Part shown: positions 28,134 through 37,071 of the stretch, in pieces
Layout: each line of letters starts with the position of its first letter
How positions within the stretch are numbered: the first letter of the stretch is position 1
NCBI GenBank assembly: GCA_035457725.1
Contig: DATIBC010000027.1
Location: forward strand, 13,871 to 77,870
From: DATFES01 sp035457725
Lineage (GTDB): Bacteria > Pseudomonadota > Alphaproteobacteria > CACIAM-22H2
Reading direction: 5' to 3'
DNA: 64,000 bases
Program-made: the position numbers and the translations under genes
The notes under the pieces: model-generated
Database searches by the model: none
What the model saw: only the letters and a program-made list of their open reading frames with translations
What the model was told of the DNA's origin: nothing

Positions 28134-28862
28134 TCAGCCTTCGGCGTCAGGAACGAAAATATAGCCCGCGCCGCGCACCGTCTTGATGATCTGTGGGTGG
28201 GTGGGGTCGCGTTCGATCTTGCGGCGCAAGCGGGCGATCCGGATGTCGATCGAGCGCTCGAAGGGCTCCTCCTCGCGATGATGAGCGAGGCTGATGAGCT
28301 GATCGCGGGTGAGCACCTTGAGCGGATGCTGGACGAAGACGCGAAGCAGGTCGAATTCCATGGCCGTCAGCGCGACGCCGGTTCCGTCGCTGCGGCGCAA
28401 CTCCCGGCCGTCAAGGTCGAGCACGAAGCCGGCGAATCGTCGATGCACCCGGCCCGGCGCCGTCGACGCGGTCTTCATGAAACGCGCCGACCGTCGGCGA
28501 AGCACGCTGCGCACGCGCGCCAGCAACTCGCGAAGGTCGAATGGCTTGCCGACATAGTCATCGGCGCCGAGTTCGAGCCCGGCGATCCGGTCGTCGGTTC
28601 CCGAAAGCGCGGTAAGCATGATGATGCCGATATCAGTCTGTTCGCGAAGATAGCGCGCCAGACTGAGGCCGCTTTGGCCAGGCATGTTGACATCTAGGAG
28701 CGCCAGGTCGATCGAACGTCCCTCGAGCAGAGCTCGGAAGGCCGCCGCCGAGTCGGCCTGCAAGACCTTGAAGCCATGACTCTCCAGATATTCGGCGATC
28801 ACTTCGCGAATTTCGGCTTCGTCGTCGACGACGCCGATGGTGACTTGCTTCGGCTGCGTCAT
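28134..28862 (-). CDS. OmpR/PhoB-type response regulator
   Basis: 242 residues: receiver (about 8-120, VVDDEAEIREV, phospho-Asp in LALLDVNMPG, switch Lys in YVGKPF) and winged-helix DNA-binding domain (about 140-238, LTAMEFDLLRVF, RSIDIRIARLRRKIE, KTVRGAGYIF). Start at 28862, with GGGGAAGC just upstream; the frame stays open 34 codons further. Convergent with the hybrid kinase; no other kinase lies close, so pairing is plausible but not shown. Confidence 0.88.
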   Translation of the reverse strand: MTQPKQVTIGVVDDEAEIREVIAEYLESHGFKVLQADSAAAFRALLEGRSIDLALLDVNMPGQSGLSLARYLREQTDIGIIMLTALSGTDDRIAGLELGADDYVGKPFDLRELLARVRSVLRRRSARFMKTASTAPGRVHRRFAGFVLDLDGRELRRSDGTGVALTAMEFDLLRVFVQHPLKVLTRDQLISLAHHREEEPFERSIDIRIARLRRKIERDPTHPQIIKTVRGAGYIFVPDAEG

Positions 28863-28978
28863 GCTTCCCCGTCCGGCCGGTGCGCGCGCCTCGTGGGCGC
28901 CGCCTGCCGGTCGAGTATAGCAGCGATGGCGAATGTCTTCCGGCGGCTCGTAGGAGATGCGCATGACCGGCCGATCGG

Positions 28979-29515
28979 TTAGGCGGCGTGCCCGTTTCGG
29001 ACCGTTGGGCCTTGTATATGACGCGCCGAGGCGCCGGCGACACTAGCGAAGGGCAGCAGGCGTGCTCCGGCGGCGGGAATCTCCAACCAGCCGGCGGGAG
29101 GATGGGCAAAGATTCTTCCGCCGCACGCAGTCAGAAAACGGGCAAATCCGACATTTTCCGGATGCCACCAGAAGACCAGCCTGCGGCAGCCGAGGGCTCT
29201 CGCTTGTGCCGCCGCCTCGGTAACCAACCGGCGCGCGATTCCACGACGGCGATGCGCGCCATCGACCGATAACGCCACCTCGCCGGCATCGGTCATGTCG
29301 CCTTTGAGCGTGGCAAGCTCGGCCACGCCGCGCAAAGTCTTGCCGTTAAAATAGCCAATTAGGGTTGTTGCCCGCCAGTCGAACGATGCAATCCGAGCGC
29401 GGATCGCCGAGTCGCTTAGAGGCGTGTTGAAGCGGTAGCGCCGGTCCTCGACGGATAGGCCCAGATAGTGGCGTTCGATCTGCCGTAGATCGGCGGCTCC
29501 AAGACGGCGGATCAC
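28979..29515 (-). CDS. GNAT family N-acetyltransferase
   Basis: 178 residues. Acetyl-CoA pyrophosphate-binding loop VDGAHRRRGIARRLV with preceding AGEVALSV strand, and the C-terminal HPENVGFARFLTACGG segment typical of the GNAT fold. Substrate unknown. GTG start at 29515 is chosen because AAGGAG lies 7 nt upstream; the frame runs open for 87 more codons upstream but that part is not protein-like and overlaps the divergent gene. Confidence 0.75.
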   Translation of the reverse strand: MIRRLGAADLRQIERHYLGLSVEDRRYRFNTPLSDSAIRARIASFDWRATTLIGYFNGKTLRGVAELATLKGDMTDAGEVALSVDGAHRRRGIARRLVTEAAAQARALGCRRLVFWWHPENVGFARFLTACGGRIFAHPPAGWLEIPAAGARLLPFASVAGASARHIQGPTVRNGHAA

Positions 29516-29718
29516 GACGGCTCTCCTTGCGATCGACGGGTGCGTGCTCGTCGTCAGACTGCATGGCGAAAATTTCAATCCGCCGACCGACGGGGCACGC
29601 TTTCGTTTCAATTGTTTCGCGTCGGCGGAGTTGCCGCGCGATGGCCTGCCCGCGTAGCATCGTTTCAAAGCTGGACTCGCTGTGCGCGGTTCGAAGCCAA
29701 TGGTCGGCGGGGGACGGA

Positions 29719-32700
29719 ATGAAATGCGCGTCATGCGGCACTGACAACGCCGCCAATCGGCGCTTTTGCGGCGCATGTGGCGCCGCCATGCCCGCCCCGT
29801 GTCCGGTTTGCGGGTTTGCCAATCAGCCGCAAGTGCGGTTTTGTGGCGGATGCGGTGCTCCCATCGCCGCGCCGCCGGCGCTTGGCGATTCGCCGCCGAG
29901 CGCGCTCGCCGAGGGCGAGCTGCGTCAGGTAACCATCCTGTTCGCCGATCTATCTGGGTTCACGCGTCTTAGCGGCGAGTTGGACCCCGAGGAGGTGCGG
30001 CAAATCCTCGACCGTTATTATGCGTGCATCGATGGCGCGATCGAGCGGCATGGCGGCACGGTGCATGAGCATATCGGCGATTGCACGATGGGCGTGTTCG
30101 GCGCGCCGACGGCGCGAAGCAACGATCCGGAGCGCGCGGTGCGGGCGGCGCTTCAAATTCACCAGGGGATGCCGGCCGTAAGCCAGGCCGTCGGACGCGA
30201 GTTGCGCGCGCATGTCGGCATCGCCAGCGGCGAGGTCTTGATCGGCCCGGGTCGCCAGGGATTCACGATCAACGGCGCTTCGGTCAATCTTGCTTCGCGA
30301 TTGACCAGTGTTGCCGGCGAAGGCGAAATCATCGTTTCCGAGCTGGTGCACCAGGCCGTGGCGGACCGCGTCGTTTCCGAGCCGCTCGGCGCGGTCAGCG
30401 TAAAGGGAGTCGATCGGCCGATCGAGGCGTTTCGCGTCAAGCAGCTTCGCGCCGTATCGTCGGAGTTCGACCGGCGGCCGTTTGTCGGCCGACAGGGCGA
30501 GGTCAGGCAATTTCTCAGCGTGCTCGCCGGATGTCAGGAGTCCCGCAGCGGGCAGATCGTTCATGTCCGCGGCGAAGCTGGGATTGGCAAAACCCGGCTG
30601 GTCGAGGAGTTTCGCCGCCACGCCGAGGCTTCGGGCTTCGTTTGCCACTCGAGCTACGTTCTCGATTTTGGCGCGGCGATCGGCCAAGACGCGGTGCATG
30701 CGCTGGTGCGAAGTCTTCTCGGGGTGTCGGCGAGCGCCAGCGATCCCGAGCGCGAGGCAGCCGCGAGACGGGCCTTCGATCACGGCTTCATCGACGATCG
30801 TCAACGCGTGTTTCTGAACGACTTGCTCGACCTGCCGCAGCCGACGGCGCTGCGGTCGTTGTATGACGCCATGAACAGCGTGACTCGCGCCGAGGGCAAG
30901 GCGGCGACGCTTGCCGCCCTGGTCCGCGGCGTCGCAACCCGTTCGCAGTCGCTGCTCACCGTCGAGGACGTGCATTGGGCGGACGCGGCGACGCTCGGGC
31001 AGCTCGCCTCGCTGGCCGCGGCGCTCGCCGAGTCGCCCGCGGTTCTCGTCCTGACCTCGCGCATCGAGGGCGATCCGCTCACGCGAGCTTGGCGACGCGC
31101 CGCGCAAGGCTCGCCGATGACGACGATTGATCTTGGCCCGCTGCGACGCAGCGACGCGGTTGAGCTTGCACATGCGCTGGGGCAGGTGGGCGATTCGTTC
31201 GTCGAGGCGTGCGTGACGCGCGCCGAGGGAAACCCGCTGTTCCTCGAACAACTTCTGCGTGGCGGCGCGAAACAGGGCGCGAGCGGCGTTCCACCGTCGG
31301 TCCAGAGCTTGGTCCAGGCGCGGCTCGACGCGTTGGCGCCGGAGGATCGCCGGGCGCTGCAAGCCGCTTCGGTGTTCGGTCAACGGTTTACCCTCGGCGG
31401 GTTGCGCGCTCTGATCGAGCGGCCGGCTTACGATTGCGGCCCCTTGGTCGAAAACCTGCTCGTTCGGCCGCAAGGCGATGAATACCTGTTCGCTCACGCG
31501 CTGATTCGCGAGGCGGTGTACCTTTCGCTGATCCGGGCGCGGCGACGCGAGCTGCACCGTCGCGTCGCGGCGTGGTTCGGCGAGCGTGACCCAATCTTGC
31601 GCGCCGAGCATCTCGACCGCGCCGACGACCCGGGAGCATCGCACGCATACTTGGGTGCGGCGCAGGCGCAGGCCGACGCCTATCGACCCGAACAAGCGCT
31701 GGGCCTCGTGGAGCGCGGACTCGCGATCGCCCGCGGCCGCGCCGACATTTACGCCTTGTCGTGTTTGCGCGGCGAGCTGCTGCAAGATACCGGTGCAATG
31801 GCGCAGTCGATCGACGTGTTTCGACGCGCGCTCGAGCTCGCCGAGACCCCGAGCGAACGTTCGCGAGCCTGGCTCGGCTGCGCCCAGGCATTGCGCGTGA
31901 CCGACCAATTGGACGAGGCGCTGGCGGCGCTCGAGCGGGCAGAGGAAGCGGCGCGCTCGGAAAATTTACTGGCCGAGTTGTCGCGAATCCACCACCTCCG
32001 CGGTAACGTCTACTTCCCGCAGGGAAACCTCGACGGCTGCGCCGCCGAGCACGAGAAGGCGTTGACGGCAGCGCGCGAAGCGGGCTCGGCCGAGCTCGAG
32101 GCCCGTGCGCTCGGCGGCCTTGGCGATGCCTATTACGCGCGCGGCCGCATGACCGTCGCCAGCGAATACATCGATCGCTGCGTCGCCCTTGCGCAGGAGC
32201 ATGGGTTCGGCCGGATCGAAGTCGCCAATCGTCCGATGGCCGCCCTGATGCGGTTTTACCAGCTCGATTTGGCCGGATCGCTCGCCGAGGGCCTTGAGGC
32301 GCTCGCCGCCGCCGAGCGGGTCGGACAGGCGCGCGCCGAGGTCGTCGCGCATCATGCGGTTTATTTCGGCGCCCTCGAGCAAGTCGATATCGCGCGCGCG
32401 GAGCGGCACGTGCAGGCGGCGCACCGTATTTCACTGCGCCTCGGGGCGCGGCGGTTCGAGGCGGAGAATTTCATGTTCCTCGGCGAGATCCGCCTACTCC
32501 AAGGCCGGCGCGAAGAGGCGCTCGCACTGCTGCGCGAAGCGCTGCAGATCAGCCGGGAGGCCGGTATCCGATATCTTGGGCCGGCGATTCTCGGCGTACT
32601 GGGGAGGGCGGCGATCGATCCCGTTGAACGATCGGCGGCGCTCGAAGAGGGCGAGAGCCTGCTGCGCTCGGGGGCGGTAAGCCACAATTATTTCTTTTTC

Positions 32701-32976
32701 TACCGCAACGCTGGCGAGGTGGCGAACGAATCGGGTGAGTGGGACAAACTCGATCTCTACGCCGAGGCCTTGAAGCGGTGCGTGGCGCCGGACATCGTGC
32801 CATGGGTGGAGTTCCATTCGGCCAAGTGTCGCGCACTGGCGCGCCGCGGTCGCGGCGATTCGGGCGCGGTCGACGATTTGACGAAATTGCGCGCCGTCGC
32901 CGAGCGGGCGGGCATGGTCCGCGAGGCGCAATTGTTGGCGCGGCTGCTCGACGAAAGGCCCGCCGCGAGGCGCTGA
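29719..32976 (+). CDS. Zinc-ribbon/class III cyclase/AAA ATPase/TPR regulator
   Basis: 1085 residues. Two N-terminal zinc-ribbon modules (CASCGTDN...CGACG and CPVCGFAN...CGGCG, about 1-50), a class III cyclase domain (about 70-235) with FADLSGFT, IGDCTMGVFGAP and NLASRLTS, an AAA-type ATPase (Walker A GEAGIGKT about 290, Walker B LTVEDVHWAD about 415) and a long TPR-like region (about 640-1080). The metal Asp residues and Asn/Arg pair are kept, so cyclase activity is possible, although the usual GDG is GDC. Such proteins are thought to be ATP-dependent signalling hubs. Start at 29719 gives the zinc ribbon directly at the N-terminus; upstream open codons are not protein-like. Confidence 0.85.
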   Translation: MKCASCGTDNAANRRFCGACGAAMPAPCPVCGFANQPQVRFCGGCGAPIAAPPALGDSPPSALAEGELRQVTILFADLSGFTRLSGELDPEEVRQILDRYYACIDGAIERHGGTVHEHIGDCTMGVFGAPTARSNDPERAVRAALQIHQGMPAVSQAVGRELRAHVGIASGEVLIGPGRQGFTINGASVNLASRLTSVAGEGEIIVSELVHQAVADRVVSEPLGAVSVKGVDRPIEAFRVKQLRAVSSEFDRRPFVGRQGEVRQFLSVLAGCQESRSGQIVHVRGEAGIGKTRLVEEFRRHAEASGFVCHSSYVLDFGAAIGQDAVHALVRSLLGVSASASDPEREAAARRAFDHGFIDDRQRVFLNDLLDLPQPTALRSLYDAMNSVTRAEGKAATLAALVRGVATRSQSLLTVEDVHWADAATLGQLASLAAALAESPAVLVLTSRIEGDPLTRAWRRAAQGSPMTTIDLGPLRRSDAVELAHALGQVGDSFVEACVTRAEGNPLFLEQLLRGGAKQGASGVPPSVQSLVQARLDALAPEDRRALQAASVFGQRFTLGGLRALIERPAYDCGPLVENLLVRPQGDEYLFAHALIREAVYLSLIRARRRELHRRVAAWFGERDPILRAEHLDRADDPGASHAYLGAAQAQADAYRPEQALGLVERGLAIARGRADIYALSCLRGELLQDTGAMAQSIDVFRRALELAETPSERSRAWLGCAQALRVTDQLDEALAALERAEEAARSENLLAELSRIHHLRGNVYFPQGNLDGCAAEHEKALTAAREAGSAELEARALGGLGDAYYARGRMTVASEYIDRCVALAQEHGFGRIEVANRPMAALMRFYQLDLAGSLAEGLEALAAAERVGQARAEVVAHHAVYFGALEQVDIARAERHVQAAHRISLRLGARRFEAENFMFLGEIRLLQGRREEALALLREALQISREAGIRYLGPAILGVLGRAAIDPVERSAALEEGESLLRSGAVSHNYFFFYRNAGEVANESGEWDKLDLYAEALKRCVAPDIVPWVEFHSAKCRALARRGRGDSGAVDDLTKLRAVAERAGMVREAQLLARLLDERPAARR

Positions 32977-33286
32977 ACGCTCGATCGTCGGGCCCTAAGT
33001 TCGTTTCGAATTTGCCGAAAAACGAAACTTGATTAAGGGAAATTAAGTAAAATCGTCTCTATGATTTCTCGACGTTTAATGTGCCTTCGACTAGACTTCG
33101 GTCTATCGAGTTATGGAAATTGTTCAATCTTTAAAGAAAATATATACGAGTTTATGGAAACTTTTCTGTAGAGCAATTTTATCAAGACAAGAGAAACGAT
33201 TATCCAACTGAAAGCTTGGGGGCGATCGGTGCGGCAACGACGGGGGACGTGAACGAACGAATAGCACGCAACACGAGGGGTTGACG
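32977..33286. other. AT-rich intergenic leader
   Basis: 310 bp with a marked drop in GC content, lowest at about 33000-33200. It contains a UUCG-loop hairpin (reported separately) and several A/T runs that could act as promoter or curvature elements for the Sel1-type gene. No gene seen. Confidence 0.55.
33087..33109 (+). promoter_or_regulatory. UUCG tetraloop hairpin
   Basis: Stem TCGA-c-TAGAC with loop TTCG and GTCTA-TCGA (9 base pairs, one bulged C). It is not followed by a T run, so it is not a classical terminator; it could be a weak terminator for the upstream regulator or a structured 5' leader of the next gene. Confidence 0.4.
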
Positions 33287-34084
33287 ATGGACACCATCGG
33301 AATCGCTCGCCACGGTTGGCTCCGCGCTGCGCTAAGCGCCGGGCGGCTGGCGCTTGTCGCGCTCGTCGTCGCGCTTTGGTCGGCTGCGCCGGCGCGTGCC
33401 GATTACGATCAGGCGTTGGCGGCGATCGAGCGCAATGACTATCGCACAGCGTTGCAACTCCTCGAGCCTTTGGCGCGCTCCGGACATACCGCGGCGCGTT
33501 TCCAGCTCGGCGTTCTCTACGCCGAGGGGCGCGGAACGCCCGTCGACCGGGCAAGCGCGCTGATGTGGTTCACCTGCGTCGTCGAGGGATCGGGCAGTCT
33601 AAATCTCGCGATTTCGGCGCGACAATGGCAGATGCGCGTCGCCGCGGGCCTGTCCAACAGCGCGGTGCGCCGGGCGCAGTTGAGCGCCCAGGGCGAGTGC
33701 CTCGGCGGCGATCCAGCGAGCGTGCAAACGACCGAGAGCACCCAGCGGCCCGTGGTGCTGCCGATTCGTGAATCGACGCTGTCGGCGGTCTTCTTTTTTC
33801 CCGGCGACCTGATCTTGCTCGGCATCCAAAAGGCGGCGACCAGTTTCCATCTTCGTTGGCTCGATGCCTTGATCATGGTCCTGCTCGGCGAGCTTGGCGA
33901 TCTAGTCGTCGGCTCGGTATCGTTTTGCGTCTGGTGCTTGTTTATCCGCGTGTTGTTCGTATTGACGCTGCTGGTCATCACCGCCGACGCGGTCCGCGAA
34001 CGCCAGCAACCGCCAAAGAGCACATGGGCGCCGCTCGCCTTGCTGAAACGGCGTAATCTGGACGATCTGCATTTCCGGCCGTAG
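33287..34084 (+). CDS. Exported Sel1-repeat protein with C-terminal membrane segments
   Basis: 265 residues. A long signal peptide (about 1-38, ends APARA), a Sel1/TPR-like region (about 40-100: LEPLARSGHTAARFQLGVLY, GTPVDRASALMWF), a linker, then two hydrophobic stretches (about 180-235: AVFFFPGDLILLG and VSFCVWCLFIRVLFVLTLL) and a basic tail. Sel1 repeats mediate protein contacts. ATG at 33287 is preceded by AGGGG; a TTG 6 nt upstream is also in frame. Function unknown. Confidence 0.7.
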   Translation: MDTIGIARHGWLRAALSAGRLALVALVVALWSAAPARADYDQALAAIERNDYRTALQLLEPLARSGHTAARFQLGVLYAEGRGTPVDRASALMWFTCVVEGSGSLNLAISARQWQMRVAAGLSNSAVRRAQLSAQGECLGGDPASVQTTESTQRPVVLPIRESTLSAVFFFPGDLILLGIQKAATSFHLRWLDALIMVLLGELGDLVVGSVSFCVWCLFIRVLFVLTLLVITADAVRERQQPPKSTWAPLALLKRRNLDDLHFRP

Positions 34085-34123
34085 GGATCGCGGCCAGAAG
34101 ATGGCGGCTCGATCGCGGTCCGA

Positions 34124-35191
34124 CTAACGTTCGATTTCGACGATCGCCCAGCCCGGGGCGTCGTTCCCGGCGGCGATTCGGCCGGTTCGGCGGACCGTCG
34201 AGTGGCGACGCCAAACGGCGAGGCATTCGTTCCATGCCATCGCTCCGTCGCCGCCCCAAACCAGACATAGCGCTCCCGGCGGCATTGCGGAAAGGCCGGC
34301 GTCCAGGCGCGACGACCAGAACGTCCGTGCGTCCTCGCGGCACTTCCGAAGCGGGAGCCATCGGTTGGCGATCAGCCCATGCACGATCTGGTCGTCGACG
34401 ACATATTCGTCGAGACCGTTGGTCGGCGGATTGAGCGCGACGACGGGCCGGGTCCCGAATTCGACCCGGCGCCCGACATCGACGAGATCATCGGAATAAA
34501 TCTCGATCGCCTCGGCGCGCTGCAAGTCGATCGCCGCATTCACGTCGGCGACGAGATCGAGCGCGACCTCGAGCGGTCGCCGCGCTCGTTCGAGATAGGG
34601 CCGCCAATCCTCGTCCGGCATCGCCAGGAGCTGATCTTCGTCATGAGTCATGAGGACACGGAAGCCGTCCTCGACCGAGGCGGTGAATCCCATGGCCCAA
34701 AGCAGCGCAAGATATTGCAACCCTGGCCGAGCGGCAGCTGGCGCGTCGGCGTAAAACAGGCGATCGAACATTTCGGCGACCGGCTCGGTGAGATAGTCGC
34801 AAGCGAAATGGAAAGTAGGGACATGCGGTAGCATGATCGGCGAAGCCGTGGTCGCGAGATGGCGTACAAACTCCGGATCGATCCGCCGGCGGCCGAACAG
34901 CGCCAGCGCGGCGATCGTCGTGCGCGGCGCCGGATCATTGATGATCAACTTCCCCGCCCCTGCGGCGCCGAACATCAGCGGCAACAAGCACGAGCCGGCG
35001 GTAAGGTCGATATACGTGACATCGCGCCAATCGTCCTCGGCGAGGAGATCGGCGATCACGGCGAATATGGCCGGAACGTGTTCGGCGATATTGCCGTTCA
35101 TCGGCAACATGGCGCGCTTCAAGATGACGAAGTGGTCCATTGCCGCCGCGGCTGCGGCGCGATGCGGCGTTGTGACGGCGACGTACTTCAT
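34124..35191 (-). CDS. Putative D12/Dam-like SAM-dependent methyltransferase
   Basis: About 355 residues. A SAM-binding motif I is visible as YIDLTAGSCLLPLMFG followed by a second-strand acidic end IINDPAP (about residues 55-85), and a catalytic-loop candidate NPPTNG near residue 278 in place of DPPY/NPPY. The order resembles D12-class adenine methylases, but the N-terminal GGK-type motif is only weakly matched (PMNGNIAEHVPAI) and the aromatic residue of NPPY is missing. DNA, RNA or small-molecule methylation cannot be separated. The start is uncertain: ATG at 35191, 35251 or 35140, none with a clear ribosome site. Confidence 0.5.
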   Translation of the reverse strand: MKYVAVTTPHRAAAAAAMDHFVILKRAMLPMNGNIAEHVPAIFAVIADLLAEDDWRDVTYIDLTAGSCLLPLMFGAAGAGKLIINDPAPRTTIAALALFGRRRIDPEFVRHLATTASPIMLPHVPTFHFACDYLTEPVAEMFDRLFYADAPAAARPGLQYLALLWAMGFTASVEDGFRVLMTHDEDQLLAMPDEDWRPYLERARRPLEVALDLVADVNAAIDLQRAEAIEIYSDDLVDVGRRVEFGTRPVVALNPPTNGLDEYVVDDQIVHGLIANRWLPLRKCREDARTFWSSRLDAGLSAMPPGALCLVWGGDGAMAWNECLAVWRRHSTVRRTGRIAAGNDAPGWAIVEIER

Positions 35192-35354
35192 CGAGAACGA
35201 GTCCAGCTTGGTTCGGGCGCGAAGTCTGCCAGAAGCTCTTGGCGCGCGCATGGATCTAGAATGAAGCTACTGACGAGCCGTCGCAAGCCCGACGCCGGTT
35301 CGGCGTGCGGGCGCCGCCTGGCTCGCCGACCGGCGAGCTACGCGCGACGGGCCA

Positions 35355-35648
35355 TCAGGATTTCGCGCGGGCGATGATCCGGCGCGCCCGGTTCACTTTC
35401 TCGACGCAGTTCGGGTATTTTCCGAATTGCTGTTGGGTCTTCGCCGCTGCGAGAAGGCTTGCCGCCCAGCTCATGTCGGCGACTCCGCCCACGCCGGTTG
35501 CTTTGGCCAGATCGAGCTCAGCGTATGCGGCATCAAGGCCCTTGGCGCATTGTGCCTCGAGACCGTCTTTCGATTGCGCCGCCGCGGCCAACGAGATCAG
35601 CACCAATGCGGCGGCGGATACGGCGTGGACAACCATCTCTAATCTCAT
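35355..35648 (-). CDS. Small exported helical protein
   Basis: 97 residues with signal peptide (about 1-24, LVLISLAAAAQS) and a mature helical part with two Cys (QCAKGLDAAYAELDLAKATG; KYPNCVEKVNRARRI) that may form a disulfide. Pattern is similar to small periplasmic proteins of unknown role. GGAGAGGA lies just before the ATG. Confidence 0.65.
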   Translation of the reverse strand: MRLEMVVHAVSAAALVLISLAAAAQSKDGLEAQCAKGLDAAYAELDLAKATGVGGVADMSWAASLLAAAKTQQQFGKYPNCVEKVNRARRIIARAKS

Positions 35649-35676
35649 GAAGTCCTCTCCAGTTGTGGTGATTCGC

Positions 35677-36432
35677 TCATCCGTCGACGATCACAGAATC
35701 CGTTTTCTGCCGGTAGGCCGTCGCCAATCGATGCAAGACCGGCGGGCGACGAACAAGCCGCGCAACTGCATGGTCGAATTCATGACATAGAACTAGATAT
35801 GATTCTCGAGCGATGCGGCCGATCGTTCGAAGATCGCAAGAAAGTCGATCCTCGGCGGCGCAGATTCGGTGGTCGATTCCGACGCCGCGCGCGATGAGAC
35901 TGGCGCGCGCAATATGAAAGCGGCTGGTGATGAGCGCCAACGGCGGCGCAATCCGCCGTTGCTCGAGTAACGAATGCGCGGCGACCAGATTCTCCACCGT
36001 GTTGCGCGAAGCCATTTCGGCGACGATCCTCGCGGATGGAATCCCCAGCCCGATGAGATACTCACGACCGACGATCGACTCGGCGCGTTCTCCTCCGAAT
36101 GGGCGGCCGCCAAGCACGATGATAGGGCCTGCCCCGGAATACGCGGCGGCGCGCTCGAGGCGCCGCCGGAATTCGGGCGACGGGCGGTCGCTCGATACCC
36201 TCGCCCCCAGGACGAGCGCTCCTCCGGTGCCGCGCACGGCGATCGGCGCGATGACGGCGGTCCTTGCCACGCGGTAGACGACCAAGGCCAGCAGCCCGCC
36301 CAGGCTCAGCGCCAGCGCAAGGTTGACCATGGCGAACATCGCCAACCCGTCGCGGCCAAGCATCGCCCTGATGGAGTAAAATCGACGCTCCGACTCGGCC
36401 GGGACTCGATCTGGCGTATGTTCGGCAACCAT
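35677..36432 (-). CDS. YdcF/ElyC-like DUF218 membrane protein
   Basis: About 251 residues. One N-terminal membrane helix (LALALSLGGLLALVVYRVA) and a DUF218 domain: LVLGARVSSDRPSPEFRRRL, IIVLGGRPFGGERAESIVGREYL, SRNTVENLVAAHSLL, LALITSRFHIARASLI. E. coli SanA, YdcF and ElyC of this family act in envelope maintenance. The start is uncertain: ATG at 36432 or 36360; the latter has CAGGG close by. It is divergent from the polyene-like cluster. Confidence 0.75.
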   Translation of the reverse strand: MVAEHTPDRVPAESERRFYSIRAMLGRDGLAMFAMVNLALALSLGGLLALVVYRVARTAVIAPIAVRGTGGALVLGARVSSDRPSPEFRRRLERAAAYSGAGPIIVLGGRPFGGERAESIVGREYLIGLGIPSARIVAEMASRNTVENLVAAHSLLEQRRIAPPLALITSRFHIARASLIARGVGIDHRICAAEDRLSCDLRTIGRIARESYLVLCHEFDHAVARLVRRPPVLHRLATAYRQKTDSVIVDG

Positions 36433-36662
36433 GGATTTGTGACAAATTTGGTCGCACAGGACGGCAATGAATATAGCATCAATCTTGACATCAGCCGCAC
36501 CAGGCGTAATCCGAATCGATTCGTACGACAGCGCGATTGTCGCGGTTTCTTTCGAGACTACATATTGATTTGCTTCAAGCCGCACGCAATAAAGGGGCGC
36601 ACAGTATTTCCCCCTGCTCAACGGGGGGGCAACGGTAAGCGGATAGCGGGGTGGGAGACCGA

Positions 36663-36974
36663 ATGCGCGACGCAAGGTTGCAGAAAGCCAACTCTGGCCC
36701 GACGACGGCGGACTCGACCAAGTCAATGGAGCGGGAAGTCGCCCGCCTGCTGATCGAAACGCTCAACCTAGAGCGCGCGCCGGAGGACATCGCCCCCGAC
36801 GCACCCCTGTTCTATGACGGACTTGGCCTGGATTCGATCGACGCACTTGAGCTGGCGCTAGCCATCTCGCAGCGTTACGGCGTTACCATCAGCTCGGAAG
36901 ACGAGATGAATCGCAGCATTTTCCAGTCGCTGCGAAGCCTTGCGGCGCATATCGAACGACACCGCGTTCAGTAG
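36663..36974 (+). CDS. Acyl carrier protein of aryl-polyene-like cluster
   Basis: 103 residues. The phosphopantetheine attachment site is GLDSIDALELALAIS with the serine near residue 59. The core resembles aryl-polyene ACPs (LLIETLNLE, IAPDAPLFYDGLGLD). GGGAG lies 5 nt before ATG 36663; a later ATG at 36726 would give an 82-residue protein of normal family length, so 20 or so N-terminal residues are uncertain. First gene of the cluster; a perfect TTGACA at 36485-36490 lies upstream but its -10 (TAATCC) is poor. Confidence 0.85.
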   Translation: MRDARLQKANSGPTTADSTKSMEREVARLLIETLNLERAPEDIAPDAPLFYDGLGLDSIDALELALAISQRYGVTISSEDEMNRSIFQSLRSLAAHIERHRVQ

Positions 36975-37071
36975 GTCCAGCCTCTCCGTTGCCGCGGCTC
37001 GCGCCAAATAACCTTAGCGGCTATGCTGCCAACGCCTCGCCGGCGCCCAATGCGTCCGGCTGCGCAGGATC

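Noticed and set aside
29950..31908. 652-codon open frame on the minus strand
   Set aside because: Lies wholly inside the cyclase-AAA-TPR gene. Its Arg/Leu/His-rich translation has no domain; it is a GC-bias shadow.
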